Shown here piece by piece: positions 5,741-13,796 of a DNA stretch of 17,050 bases. This DNA comes from RUG754 sp041856085 (GTDB taxonomy: Bacteria > Bacillota > Clostridia > Peptostreptococcales > Anaerovoracaceae), in NCBI GenBank assembly GCA_041856085.1, contig JBHAFL010000004.1:1-17050 (forward strand), in the 5' to 3' direction. The position numbers and the translations under genes are program-made. Numbering within the stretch: position 1 is the first letter of the stretch; each line of letters begins with the position of its first letter. The notes under the pieces are model-generated. The model ran no database searches. It was not told where the DNA came from and saw only the letters and a list, made by a program, of their open reading frames with translations.

Positions 5741-6727
5741 TCACAGCGACGCTATTACGGCGCGCCACATTCCGTCCTGCTTTACTTCGTCTATCTTGAA
5801 GCCTTTTAACCTCATCGCGTCAACAACCTCTACGAGCTTCTCTTCGATTATGCCGGAGCTTATGAACTTCGCGCCCTGCTTCATATTACGTCTCACGTTC
5901 CCGCACAGCGTAATCACGAGATCCGCCATAAGGTTGGCAACCACTATATCAGCCTTATACTCCAAACCCTCGGTAAGGTCGCCGTACTGCGCCCTCGCTA
6001 TATTCTCAACTCCGTTAAGCTGTATGTTTTTTTTTGAAACCTCGACCGCTACGGGGTCTATCTCGATTCCCGTGCAGTCTCCGGCTCCGAGCAGAGCCGC
6101 GGCAATCGACAGAATGCCCGAACCGCAGCCGACGTCAAGCACGCTGTCTCCCCGTTTCATATACTCCTCAAGCGCCCTTATGCACAGGTAAGTGGTCTCG
6201 TGCGTACCCGTGCCGAAAGCCATTCCGGGGTCAATTTCGAGTATTCTGACCCCGGCCTTTTTCTCTTTTTCGTCGAGCTCATATTTTTCCCATGTCGGCT
6301 TGACTATGATTCTCTCACTCACGCGAGCGGGCTTAAAAAACTCTTTCCAGTTGTCTTTCCACTCGCTGTCGTCGCGAAGCGACGTAGTAACCGTAAGCGG
6401 TCCGAAGTCGGCTCCCTCGCCGTAGACTCCGTCCATAAGTTCCTGCCTTATCGCGTCAATCGCAATATCGAGCGATTCCGCGCGCCGATAACCGTCGCCG
6501 CATTCATCGCCGTCAAAATATACCGTAACGGTAGGCTCACTGTTCGCGAGTCCGAGTACGCCGTCATCGATATAATCCCACTCGTAGCCTTTTTCTTTTT
6601 TTAGAATATCGGCAAGGTCGGACGGGTCGTTGATTACCATATCCGTTATTCCGAGTGAAATCAGCGCCGCCTGAACATGCTCCAGTCCCTCTCTGTTCGT
6701 ATGTATCACTATTTCAAGATACTTCAT
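5741..6727 (-). CDS. prmA: Ribosomal protein L11 methyltransferase
   Basis: PrmA methylates ribosomal protein L11 with S-adenosylmethionine. The 328-residue protein has an N-terminal substrate-recognition part (about 1-110), then -EWKDNWKEFFKP- (122-133), the family hallmark DPGMAFGTGTHETT (166-179), the SAM-binding motif VLDVGCGSGILSIAA (196-210), an acidic ligand in GIEIDP (220-225), and -VVANLMADLV- (262-271), matching the family NILA-type loop. The usual THPTT reads THETT, a mild variation. A strong GGAGGAA ribosome site precedes ATG 6727, 24 bases after the merR stop. prmA-rsmE is a widely conserved pair; here dnaJ, its common upstream neighbour in Clostridia, is absent. Confidence 0.95.
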   Translation of the reverse strand: MKYLEIVIHTNREGLEHVQAALISLGITDMVINDPSDLADILKKEKGYEWDYIDDGVLGLANSEPTVTVYFDGDECGDGYRRAESLDIAIDAIRQELMDGVYGEGADFGPLTVTTSLRDDSEWKDNWKEFFKPARVSERIIVKPTWEKYELDEKEKKAGVRILEIDPGMAFGTGTHETTYLCIRALEEYMKRGDSVLDVGCGSGILSIAAALLGAGDCTGIEIDPVAVEVSKKNIQLNGVENIARAQYGDLTEGLEYKADIVVANLMADLVITLCGNVRRNMKQGAKFISSGIIEEKLVEVVDAMRLKGFKIDEVKQDGMWRAVIASL

Positions 6728-6751
6728 TATTCCTCCGTTCGCAAAAAATTA

Positions 6752-7621
6752 TCAGTCCGAAATCTGTATCGACACCTTGACGAGATAGTTTCTGTACCCC
6801 TCGGTCGAAAGATCGTCAAGTATTACGTCTTCATAAAAATATTCGCCTAAGGTAAGACCATGCTCGCGAGCATATTCAAGCAGCCTGTTGCAGCAGTTCC
6901 CTATCATCTCGTAACCCCGGTCATCATAAATCGACAAAAAACGTCCGCCGTAGTCGAGCGCCGCCGCGTCCTTAGGCGCAGCCTCAAGCTCGGCTTTGGA
7001 AACTATGGTGTAGAGGCTCGAATATTCATATTCGAAGAGGCTCTCTTCTGTCAAGCCGCCCGCCCTTTTCACGGAAGAACGAGGAATCATCGCTCCGCTC
7101 GGATATCTGCTCCTCATACCAAGACTCCTGCAATAAGTGTAGTGTTCGCCTATCGCCTCGTTTATAGCCCTTTCGTCCTGTTCCCCGCAATACTCGGTTT
7201 TGACTAAAAACTCGTCGGGTAGCTCGGATATTATAATTTCTCCCGGTACAGCCGCCATCCCCTCGCGAGTAATCTCAATTTTCTTTTTAATGTAGGTCCT
7301 CGACCATTTCAGCACGTCAATTTTCTCTTCGATTTCGGCTTCCTTTTCTTCCAAAAGCTCGATGAGCGCGGCAGGCGAGCGCTTGTCAATCTGCTCCTTA
7401 ATATCCGAAATCGGTACGCCGAGATTCCTGAGCATCAAAATAATCGAAAATGATTCGAGCTGAGTGTGACCGTAATATCGGTAGCCGTTTTCACCGATTC
7501 TGTCGGGCTTGAATATACCGACCTCGTCGTAGTGAAAAAGCGTCTGCTTCTTGACCCCGAAGAGCTTCGCGAATTCGCCCGTCGTAAGCAAGTCTTTGTT
7601 TTTGCCGTTTATTTTGCCCAC
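6752..7621 (-). CDS. MerR-family regulator with GyrI-like effector domain
   Basis: This 289-residue transcription factor has a MerR winged HTH at about 10-80, beginning -LLTTGEFAKLFGVKKQTLFHYDEVGIFKPD- with -NGYRYY- at 45-50. A charged helix follows (about 85-120), probably the dimer coiled coil. A C-terminal domain (about 128-288) resembles the GyrI/BmrR-type effector-binding fold. Such proteins remodel promoters with long -10/-35 spacers and often sense small hydrophobic compounds; the ligand is unknown. The GTG start at 7621 has GAGGG upstream and overlaps the end of glpK by 13 bases, so the two are translationally linked. It could regulate the operon or unlinked genes. Confidence 0.85.
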   Translation of the reverse strand: MGKINGKNKDLLTTGEFAKLFGVKKQTLFHYDEVGIFKPDRIGENGYRYYGHTQLESFSIILMLRNLGVPISDIKEQIDKRSPAALIELLEEKEAEIEEKIDVLKWSRTYIKKKIEITREGMAAVPGEIIISELPDEFLVKTEYCGEQDERAINEAIGEHYTYCRSLGMRSRYPSGAMIPRSSVKRAGGLTEESLFEYEYSSLYTIVSKAELEAAPKDAAALDYGGRFLSIYDDRGYEMIGNCCNRLLEYAREHGLTLGEYFYEDVILDDLSTEGYRNYLVKVSIQISD

Positions 7622-9111
7622 TCTTTTGCCCTCGAAATTGCCTTTTTCCAGCCTGACATAAGCGTTTCCCGCTCTTCCTCCGACATTGACGGTTCAAACG
7701 TCCTCTCAACCTCCCAGTTGTCGAGTATATCGTCGGTAGACGCCCAGTACCCCGTCGCAAGCCCCGCAAGGTATGCCGCTCCGAGGGACGTCGTCTCTAT
7801 GCACGACGGCCTCATAACGGTACAGTCCAAAATATCGGCCTCAAATTGCAGCAAAAAATTGTTTTCAGACGCTCCTCCGTCAACTTTCAGCTTAGTAAGA
7901 CAGCATATTCCCGAGTCGAAAAGATCCGAGTTAATCGCGTCTATTAAATCCTTTACCTGATAAGCCATGGATTCAAGGGTCGCACGCACGAGATGATATT
8001 TGTTAGCTCCGCGCGTGAGCCCGAGCACGGCGCCCCTCGCATAAGGATCCCAATGCGGCGCGCCGAGTCCCGTGAACGCGGGAACCACATAGACTCCCCC
8101 GTTGTCCTGAACCTTTAGCGCCATCTCTTCCGACTCTTTGGAGCACTCAAGTATGTCAAGCTCGTCTCTGAGCCACTGCACTGCCGCTCCGCACACGAAA
8201 ACGGAGCCCTCGAGGGCATAGCTCACTTTGTCTCCTATTCCCCACGCTATGGTTGTTACCAGCCCGTGGCGTGAGAGCACCGGCTTTTCTCCTATATTCA
8301 TAAGCAGAAACGCGCCTGTCCCGAAGGTGTTTTTTGCTTCTCCCTCGCTAAAACAGGTCTGACCGAAAAGCGCCGCCTGCTGGTCTCCCGCCGCACCCGC
8401 TATCTTAATCGCCCCGCCGAATATGCTGTCCGCCGTCTCGCCGTAAATCATCGAGGACGGTACCGGCTTCGGCAGCATAATTTCGGGTATGTCGAGAAGC
8501 TCTAATATCTCCTTATCCCACTCGAGAGTGTTTATGTTAAACATCATCGTCCTGCTCGCGTTCGAGTAATCCGTGATGTGCACCCTGCCCTCAGTAAGCT
8601 TCCATATAAGCCACGTCTCTACGGTTCCGAAAAGAAGCTCTCCCTTTTCGGCTCTCTCCCTTGCGCCCGGTACGTTTTCAAGTATCCATCTGAGCTTAGT
8701 ACCGCTAAAATACGGGTCAATAAGCAGCCCCGTCTTCTCGCGGATTGCGGAAGTCATATTCTTCTTTATCAAAAAATCGCAGAACTCGGCGGTTCTCCTG
8801 CACTGCCACACGATTGCCCTCGTTACGGGTTCTCCTGTGTTCTTGTCCCATACAACGGTGGTCTCTCTCTGGTTGGTTATGCCTATCGAGTCGATGTCCT
8901 TATAACTGAGATTCGCCTTAAGAAGAGCCTCATATGCCACTCCGACCTGAGTCGACCAGATTTCCATTGCGTCCTGCTCCACCCAGCCGTCCTCGGGATA
9001 ATACTGCGGGAATTCTTTCTGCGCGGAAGAAATTATCTTACCTTTCCTGTCATAAATTATCGTGCGCGCGCTCGTCGTACCTTCGTCAAGCGCCATAATG
9101 TATTTTGACAT
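7609..9111 (-). CDS. glpK: Glycerol kinase
   Basis: GlpK phosphorylates glycerol to sn-glycerol 3-phosphate with ATP. The 500-residue length is normal for this FGGY kinase. Motifs visible are the N-terminal phosphate loop ALDEGTTSAR (7-16; usually DQGTTSSR), -GITNQRETTVVWD- (77-89), -DYSNASRTMMFNI- (181-193), catalytic-region GDQQAALFGQ (242-251) with D243, and -VDGGASENNFLLQFEADIL- (410-428). The His that HPr phosphorylates in many Gram-positive GlpKs (HFYG context) is missing; the aligned stretch reads DSIFGG (228-233). A GAGGAGG ribosome site precedes ATG 9111, and only 12 bases separate it from the hemW stop. No glpF or glpD is in the window. It sits where hrcA-grpE-dnaK-dnaJ often lies in relatives. 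Confidence 0.95.
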   Translation of the reverse strand: MSKYIMALDEGTTSARTIIYDRKGKIISSAQKEFPQYYPEDGWVEQDAMEIWSTQVGVAYEALLKANLSYKDIDSIGITNQRETTVVWDKNTGEPVTRAIVWQCRRTAEFCDFLIKKNMTSAIREKTGLLIDPYFSGTKLRWILENVPGARERAEKGELLFGTVETWLIWKLTEGRVHITDYSNASRTMMFNINTLEWDKEILELLDIPEIMLPKPVPSSMIYGETADSIFGGAIKIAGAAGDQQAALFGQTCFSEGEAKNTFGTGAFLLMNIGEKPVLSRHGLVTTIAWGIGDKVSYALEGSVFVCGAAVQWLRDELDILECSKESEEMALKVQDNGGVYVVPAFTGLGAPHWDPYARGAVLGLTRGANKYHLVRATLESMAYQVKDLIDAINSDLFDSGICCLTKLKVDGGASENNFLLQFEADILDCTVMRPSCIETTSLGAAYLAGLATGYWASTDDILDNWEVERTFEPSMSEEERETLMSGWKKAISRAKEWAK

Positions 9112-9123
9112 AAGTCTGCCTCC

Positions 9124-10476
9124 TCAAACAAAAAGTGCTAAAATTCGATTGCTTACGTTGAAGCCTTTTATCGTCAGCCTTATTCTCTCCTCATCTTCCT
9201 CGGCATAGCCGGTTTCAACAAAGGAATTAAACTCCAATCTTATTATGTCGCCGTAAAATTCCCAAAATTCCAGTCCGAATCTCTCAAAAAACCCCCTCTT
9301 GGCTATACCCTCGCTCAGCCTGAGCGCCGTAATCGTGTATTCCTGAATATCGTCGGAATACTCGTTTTCCTCGCTGATGATTATTTGCGCGGGGTTCTCG
9401 ATATATGCCTCTATATCTCTTTCGTGGTAATGTCTCCTGCCTTTTCCCGTGAGAACGTTTATTAAATAAGAATGTGCGCCCGCTCCGTAGCCGAAGTATT
9501 CCTCAAGTCCCCAGTATTTCAGATTATGCCCGGAGCGGTAATCTCTGCCGTAGCCGGCGATTATGGAGCCGCCTGCTTTTTCCGCCGTCGCGGCGTCCTT
9601 TTCAGCGACCTTTTCAGAGCTGTTTTCATCACGTCTGTATGAGAAATTCGATATCTCGTATTGCTCATAGCCCGCGTCCCTCAGGCAGTCCACGGCGTAT
9701 TCATACATACGTCTGTCGACCTCAGGATCCGTTTCGTACATCTTGCCTGCGGCAAGTCTCCTGCCGAACTCCGTGCCCTCGATAATCTCGAGAGAGTAGA
9801 GCGAAATATGCTCGGGCTTAAGCTCGACAGCTCTCCTGACGGTGTCAAGCCACGATTCTAACGACTGCCACTCCATACCGAACATAAGGTCTACGCTTAT
9901 ATTCGAAAATCCCGCGTTCCGCGCTTCCCTGATTATCCTGTATGAATCCGCGGAGCTGTGTGTTCTGCCGAGTTTCTTTAGGATTTCGTTGTCGAAGCTC
10001 TGCACTCCTATAGATATTCTGTTAAACGGCAGATCTGCAAGCATTTTGAGTTTTTCCGGTGAAATTTTTCCCGAACCCTGCCGTTCCTGCGCAACGCAGG
10101 CCGCCTTATCAGTGCAGTCATTTTTTCCCTTTTCGTAAACCGTGCCCGGATTTACTTCTATGGTAATCTCCGCTTCCTTTAGACATTCTTCTCCGAAAGT
10201 GTCCGAGACAGCCGAAAATATCTCGATAAAATCCTCTCTCTCAAGAATCGAAGGGGTTCCTCCACCGAAATATATCGAGGTGACCGCCGTCTTGCCGAGG
10301 CGAAAACCGCCTTTTCCCTCGGGCGCAAAAAACTCCGTCGTCTGTCTGATTTCCTTGGTTAAGGCTTCAATATATCTTTTTTTTAGTTTTTCGTCCGCAC
10401 CCGCCACCGAATAAAAATCGCAGTATGGACATTTATTGACGCAGAACGGGATATGTATGTATATGCCTAAACTCAC
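9124..10476 (-). CDS. hemW: Radical SAM heme chaperone HemW
   Basis: HemW is a heme-binding radical-SAM protein related to HemN and implicated in heme delivery. The cluster motif is C12-VNK-C16-PY-C19-DF in IYIHIPFC, followed by GGGTPS (71-76), -ITIEVNPGT- (104-112), -RISIGVQSF- (153-161), -YEISNFS- (273-279), -HNLKYW- (317-322) and GYGAGAHS (329-336). The C-terminal winged-helix part reaches 450. HemW proteins are usually about 375-390 residues; the excess lies mainly in hydrophilic insertions near 114-138 and 283-313. The start is GTG at 10476 with only a weak ribosome site; an in-frame CTG 18 bases upstream is an alternative. It follows lepA by 75 bases, the standard pairing. Confidence 0.93.
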   Translation of the reverse strand: MSLGIYIHIPFCVNKCPYCDFYSVAGADEKLKKRYIEALTKEIRQTTEFFAPEGKGGFRLGKTAVTSIYFGGGTPSILEREDFIEIFSAVSDTFGEECLKEAEITIEVNPGTVYEKGKNDCTDKAACVAQERQGSGKISPEKLKMLADLPFNRISIGVQSFDNEILKKLGRTHSSADSYRIIREARNAGFSNISVDLMFGMEWQSLESWLDTVRRAVELKPEHISLYSLEIIEGTEFGRRLAAGKMYETDPEVDRRMYEYAVDCLRDAGYEQYEISNFSYRRDENSSEKVAEKDAATAEKAGGSIIAGYGRDYRSGHNLKYWGLEEYFGYGAGAHSYLINVLTGKGRRHYHERDIEAYIENPAQIIISEENEYSDDIQEYTITALRLSEGIAKRGFFERFGLEFWEFYGDIIRLEFNSFVETGYAEEDEERIRLTIKGFNVSNRILALFV

Positions 10477-10551
10477 TTTTCTTAAATGCTTCAGTATCTT
10501 TTTTTCTTATTTATTGGGGCTCATTCTTTTTAATGCCAAACAGCTGCCGTT

Positions 10552-12360
10552 TTATTTGTTATCGTCATATTTGAGCACGGCGGTGAAAGCTTCCTGCGGA
10601 ACCTCTACCGTGCCGAACTGGCGCATACGCTTCTTTCCTTCTTTTTGTTTCTCTAAAAGCTTTTTCTTACGCGATATATCTCCGCCGTAGCACTTCGCTA
10701 TTACGTCTTTTCTGTATGCCCTTACGGTTTCTCTCGCGATAACTTTTTGACCGATTGCCGCCTGAATAGGCACCTCGAACTGATGCATAGGTATGATGTC
10801 CTTAAGCTTCTCGCATACGAATCTTCCGCGCGCGTAAGCCTTACTCTCGTGAACTATCATGCTGAAAGCGTCGACAAGATCTCGGTTAAGCATAATGTCG
10901 AGCTTAACGAGCCTGCTCCTCTCATATCTGTCAAACTCATATTCGAGCGAGCCGTAGCCGCGAGTCTTTGACTTAAGCGCGTCGAAGAAGTCATATATTA
11001 CCTCATTCAGCGGCATATCATAGTGAAGCAGAACACGAGCAGGCGTAATATATTCCATATGACTCATAACTCCTCTTCTCTGCTGGCAGAGCTCCATAAT
11101 CGCGCCGACATAATCGTTAGGTATCATAATGTCGGCTTTTACCATCGGCTCTTCAATATGGTCTATTTCCTGTGCCGCAGGCAGATTCGAAGGATTTTGA
11201 AGCATTATGACCTCGCCGTCGGTCTTGACAACCTTATATATTACGCTCGGTGAAGTCGTAATAACAGCAAGATTGAACTCTCTCTCGAGTCTCTCTACTA
11301 TTATCTCCATATGAAGCAGACCGAGGAAGCCGCAGCGGAAGCCGTATCCGAGCGCCTGAGAGGTCTCGGGTTCGAAGTTAAAAGCGGCGTCGTTAACCTG
11401 AAGCTTCTCGAGAGCGTCCTTGACCCCGTCATATTTCTCACCCTCTGCCGGATAGATTCCGCAGTAGACCATTGACTGAACTTTTTTGTATCCCGGGCAG
11501 GGGCTGTCAGCAGGATTATCTGCGAGAGTTACCGTATCTCCCACCCTCGCGTCCGCTACCTGCTTAATCGAAGCGCAGATATAGCCTACCTCTCCGGCTT
11601 TAAGTATGTCCGTAGGTCTGAGCCCCGGCGCACAGTAACCCACCTCTGTAACCTCGTATTTCGCTCCGGTGGACATCAGCTTAATAATATCGCCCTTTTT
11701 TACCTTGCCGTCTACTATCCTCGAATATATGATTACGCCGAGATAGTTGTCATATTTAGAGTCAAAAATCAGCGCCTTAAGCTTACCGTCGGGATTTCCT
11801 GTCGGAGCGGGAACCGCATCGATAATTCTCTCGAGCAGCTCGTCTACGCCGAGTCCCGTCTTAGCCGAAATCAGCGGCGCATCGGAGGCGTCGAGCCCTA
11901 TTACCTCTTCAATCTCCTCCTTTATCTCATCAGGTCTTGATGACGCGAGGTCTATCTTGTTAAGCACAGGCAAGATCTCAAGGTTTTCGTCGAGGGCGAG
12001 GTAAACATTGGCAAGGGTCTGCGCCTCGACCCCCTGAGTCGAGTCCACGACAAGAATCGCTCCCTCACAAGCAGCGAGCGAACGCGAAACCTCATAAGTG
12101 AAGTCGACGTGCCCCGGCGTATCAATCAGGTTATATATATACTCCTGCCCGCTTTTTGACTTATATACAAGTCTCGTCGTCTGGAGCTTGATGGTGATTC
12201 CTCTCTCCCTTTCAAGCTCCATATTGTCGAGATATTGCTGCTTCATATCACGCTGAGCAACGAGCCCCGTCTTCTCGATTATCCTGTCAGCCAAGGTCGA
12301 TTTACCGTGGTCGATATGAGCGATAATACTGAAATTTCTGATATATTTTTGGTAGTCCAT
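10552..12360 (-). CDS. lepA: Elongation factor 4 (LepA)
   Basis: LepA/EF4 is a translational GTPase that binds ribosomes and affects translocation or subunit maturation. The 602-residue length fits the family. G motifs: AHIDHGKST (14-22), the effector region -ERERGITIK- (50-58), DTPGH (80-84) and NKID (134-137). Domain II, the LepA-specific -GFRCGFLGLLHMEIIVERLEREF- segment and a C-terminal basic domain (-RKKKLLEKQKEGKKRMRQFG-) follow. AGAGGA precedes ATG 12360. It heads the probable operon lepA-hemW-glpK-merR-prmA-rsmE. In many Clostridia gpr and spoIIP lie between rpsT and lepA; neither is here. Confidence 0.97.
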   Translation of the reverse strand: MDYQKYIRNFSIIAHIDHGKSTLADRIIEKTGLVAQRDMKQQYLDNMELERERGITIKLQTTRLVYKSKSGQEYIYNLIDTPGHVDFTYEVSRSLAACEGAILVVDSTQGVEAQTLANVYLALDENLEILPVLNKIDLASSRPDEIKEEIEEVIGLDASDAPLISAKTGLGVDELLERIIDAVPAPTGNPDGKLKALIFDSKYDNYLGVIIYSRIVDGKVKKGDIIKLMSTGAKYEVTEVGYCAPGLRPTDILKAGEVGYICASIKQVADARVGDTVTLADNPADSPCPGYKKVQSMVYCGIYPAEGEKYDGVKDALEKLQVNDAAFNFEPETSQALGYGFRCGFLGLLHMEIIVERLEREFNLAVITTSPSVIYKVVKTDGEVIMLQNPSNLPAAQEIDHIEEPMVKADIMIPNDYVGAIMELCQQRRGVMSHMEYITPARVLLHYDMPLNEVIYDFFDALKSKTRGYGSLEYEFDRYERSRLVKLDIMLNRDLVDAFSMIVHESKAYARGRFVCEKLKDIIPMHQFEVPIQAAIGQKVIARETVRAYRKDVIAKCYGGDISRKKKLLEKQKEGKKRMRQFGTVEVPQEAFTAVLKYDDNK

Positions 12361-12457
12361 ATTTTCCTCTGCTTATTAAGATTCCGTTTTTTTAGAAAAC
12401 GATATCGCAGCTTTACCTGCAAAAAAACTTTATTTTAGTGATAAACTGTCCTGCTAC

Positions 12458-12466
12458 AGTATAGCA
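12458..12466 (-). promoter_or_regulatory. lepA operon promoter candidate
   Basis: The minus strand reads TGC-TATACT, an extended -10, with only a poor -35 (TGGTAG) 17 bases upstream. The start would be near 12451, giving a leader of about 90 bases. The rest of the 295-base gap (12361-12655) shows a weak GCTGTT/AACAGC hairpin around 12540-12570 and nothing else clear. No strong terminator for the ptb gene was found in it. Confidence 0.55.
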
Positions 12467-12655
12467 CAGCTTAAGCCTTTCTACCACATTTTTGTATACC
12501 GCTCGCTTTCGTCCGTTTGACGGCTTTTCCCGGAGTGCAGGCTGTTATCTCGGTGCGAAAAACAGCTGCGCCTCTGGTTTTTAGGACTTACTGCCCGAAA
12601 AAGCGGAGTATAATTGTTTCAGACGGTCGCTCAGCACGTATAAAGGCTGTTTTAT

Positions 12656-13555
12656 TCAGCTTAATGCGCAGCATAAGAGAAGCGAGTTGAGCTTCTCGGC
12701 AGTGCTTCCGCTTCTCGAGGTGACGGCTATCGGCACGTCCGCTCCGATAAAGCAGCCCGCCAGAATATTGCCGTCTTCCCTGCTTAATATCTTGCTCATC
12801 ACATTCCCCGTTACCATATTCGGTACGAGTATCATATCGATATTCCCTGTATAAGGCGAATCGTAGCCTTTGATTTTAGCGGATTCTCTGTCGATAGCCA
12901 AGTCATAAGAAATAGGGCCTATAACCTTGCATCCGCCAAGCTTTCCTTCGTCCGACAGCTTGCTGAGCTCAAGCGCTTCCAATGTGTCCGGCATTCTGTC
13001 CGTCGGAACCTCCACTGCGCAGAGCGCCGCAATCACAGGCTCCGCTATTCCGATTTTCGACATCGTCTCTACACACAGCTTTACTATCTTGATTTTTTCC
13101 TCAAGCTTAGGAAACGGAATTACCGCACTGTCGCTCATTACCATCAGTTTATGATATTTTTTTAGCTGCATAAGCGCAAAATGGGTTATGAAGCTTCCGC
13201 CGTTAAGTCCGCCGTCTTTGTTAAGAATAGGCTTCAGAAGCGCTTTCGTATGGATTTTGCCCTTTAGTATGAAATCGCCCTCGCCGGCGCGCACGAGCCT
13301 GACCGCAAGCTCCGCCGGATTTTCCTCCTCTTCGCAGCATAAGATTTCGTAGCTTCTTCCGGTCAGCCCCATCTCCTCCAGCTTGGTATTTATTTTTTCT
13401 TCCGCGCCGACCAAAATAGGTCTGATTATTCCGTCCTCTTCAAGAGCGAAGACCGATTCGAGCGCGTGCTCGTCGTCCGCGCCGGCAACGACTGCCGTAA
13501 ACACCCTGTTCTTTTGCTTGACTTTTTCTCTGAGTTCATCGAAGTTTCTTAGCAT
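12656..13555 (-). CDS. ptb: Phosphate butyryltransferase-like enzyme
   Basis: This 299-residue protein belongs to the Pta/Ptb phosphotransacylase family and resembles clostridial Ptb, which interconverts butyryl-CoA and butyryl phosphate. Family segments seen: -FILKGKIHTKALLKPILNK- (95-113), -CAVEVPTDRMPDTLEA- (179-194), -SKLSDEGKLGGC- (198-209), -SYDLAIDRESAKIKG- (216-230), -PNMVTGNVMSKIL- (245-257) and -GADVPIAVTSRSGSTAEK- (271-288). The short length, with no long N-terminal extension, and CAVEV favour Ptb over Pta, but chain-length preference cannot be read from sequence. A butyrate kinase gene usually follows ptb; none is here. AGGAGA precedes ATG 13555. It is divergent from rpsT and looks monocistronic. 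Confidence 0.87.
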   Translation of the reverse strand: MLRNFDELREKVKQKNRVFTAVVAGADDEHALESVFALEEDGIIRPILVGAEEKINTKLEEMGLTGRSYEILCCEEEENPAELAVRLVRAGEGDFILKGKIHTKALLKPILNKDGGLNGGSFITHFALMQLKKYHKLMVMSDSAVIPFPKLEEKIKIVKLCVETMSKIGIAEPVIAALCAVEVPTDRMPDTLEALELSKLSDEGKLGGCKVIGPISYDLAIDRESAKIKGYDSPYTGNIDMILVPNMVTGNVMSKILSREDGNILAGCFIGADVPIAVTSRSGSTAEKLNSLLLCCALS

Positions 13556-13645
13556 CCTTATCTCCTAAAATACTTTAGCACTAAAGCTCCTGCGCACAGT
13601 ATCCGCCGCTGTCAATTGCAGTGGCATTACTGCCCGTACTCTGCA

Positions 13646-13674
13646 ATAATAGCATTAAAAAGAGCGTTTGCCTA
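13646..13674 (-). promoter_or_regulatory. ptb promoter candidate
   Basis: The minus strand has TGC-TATTAT (extended -10, TATTAT at 13646-13651) and TAGGCA as a -35 (13669-13674), 17 bases apart. The leader of about 85 bases contains a CTTTAG/CTAAAG dyad (13573-13586) just ahead of the ribosome site, which could be a hairpin or operator. Confidence 0.5.
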
Positions 13675-13712
13675 TTCTTTTCTGCGCAAAACACAATTTT
13701 TCGAAATAACGC

Positions 13713-13741
13713 TTGCTTTTTATTGACTATGGGCATATAAT
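13713..13741 (+). promoter_or_regulatory. rpsT promoter
   Basis: TTGCTT (13713-13718), a 17-base spacer and a perfect TATAAT (13736-13741) face rpsT. Transcription would start near 13748, leaving a leader of about 85 bases. Confidence 0.7.
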
Positions 13742-13757
13742 GAAAAGGCGAATTTGT

Positions 13758-13796
13758 GCCGCCGGTTTTTTAGGCGAACAGCTGAAACCGAGCGGC
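13758..13796 (+). promoter_or_regulatory. Structured leader hairpin upstream of rpsT
   Basis: GCCGC-CGGTTT (13758-13768) pairs with AAACCG-A-GCGGC (13785-13796), an 11-bp stem with a single bulged A and a 16-base loop. It lies between the rpsT promoter and the ribosome site at 13819-13824. S20 represses its own translation in E. coli, so an autoregulatory leader is plausible here but unproven. Confidence 0.5.

Noticed and set aside
5706..6191. A long + strand open frame over prmA
   Set aside because: It lies antisense to a full-length PrmA with all motifs; the frame is a by-product of codon composition.
8573..9108. Overlapping + strand open frames over glpK
   Set aside because: They are antisense to glycerol kinase and have low-complexity, Ser/Pro/Leu-rich translations.
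12500..12540. Possible + strand terminator CCGT-TTG-ACGG-CTTTT
   Set aside because: The stem is only four base pairs and no + strand gene ends here.
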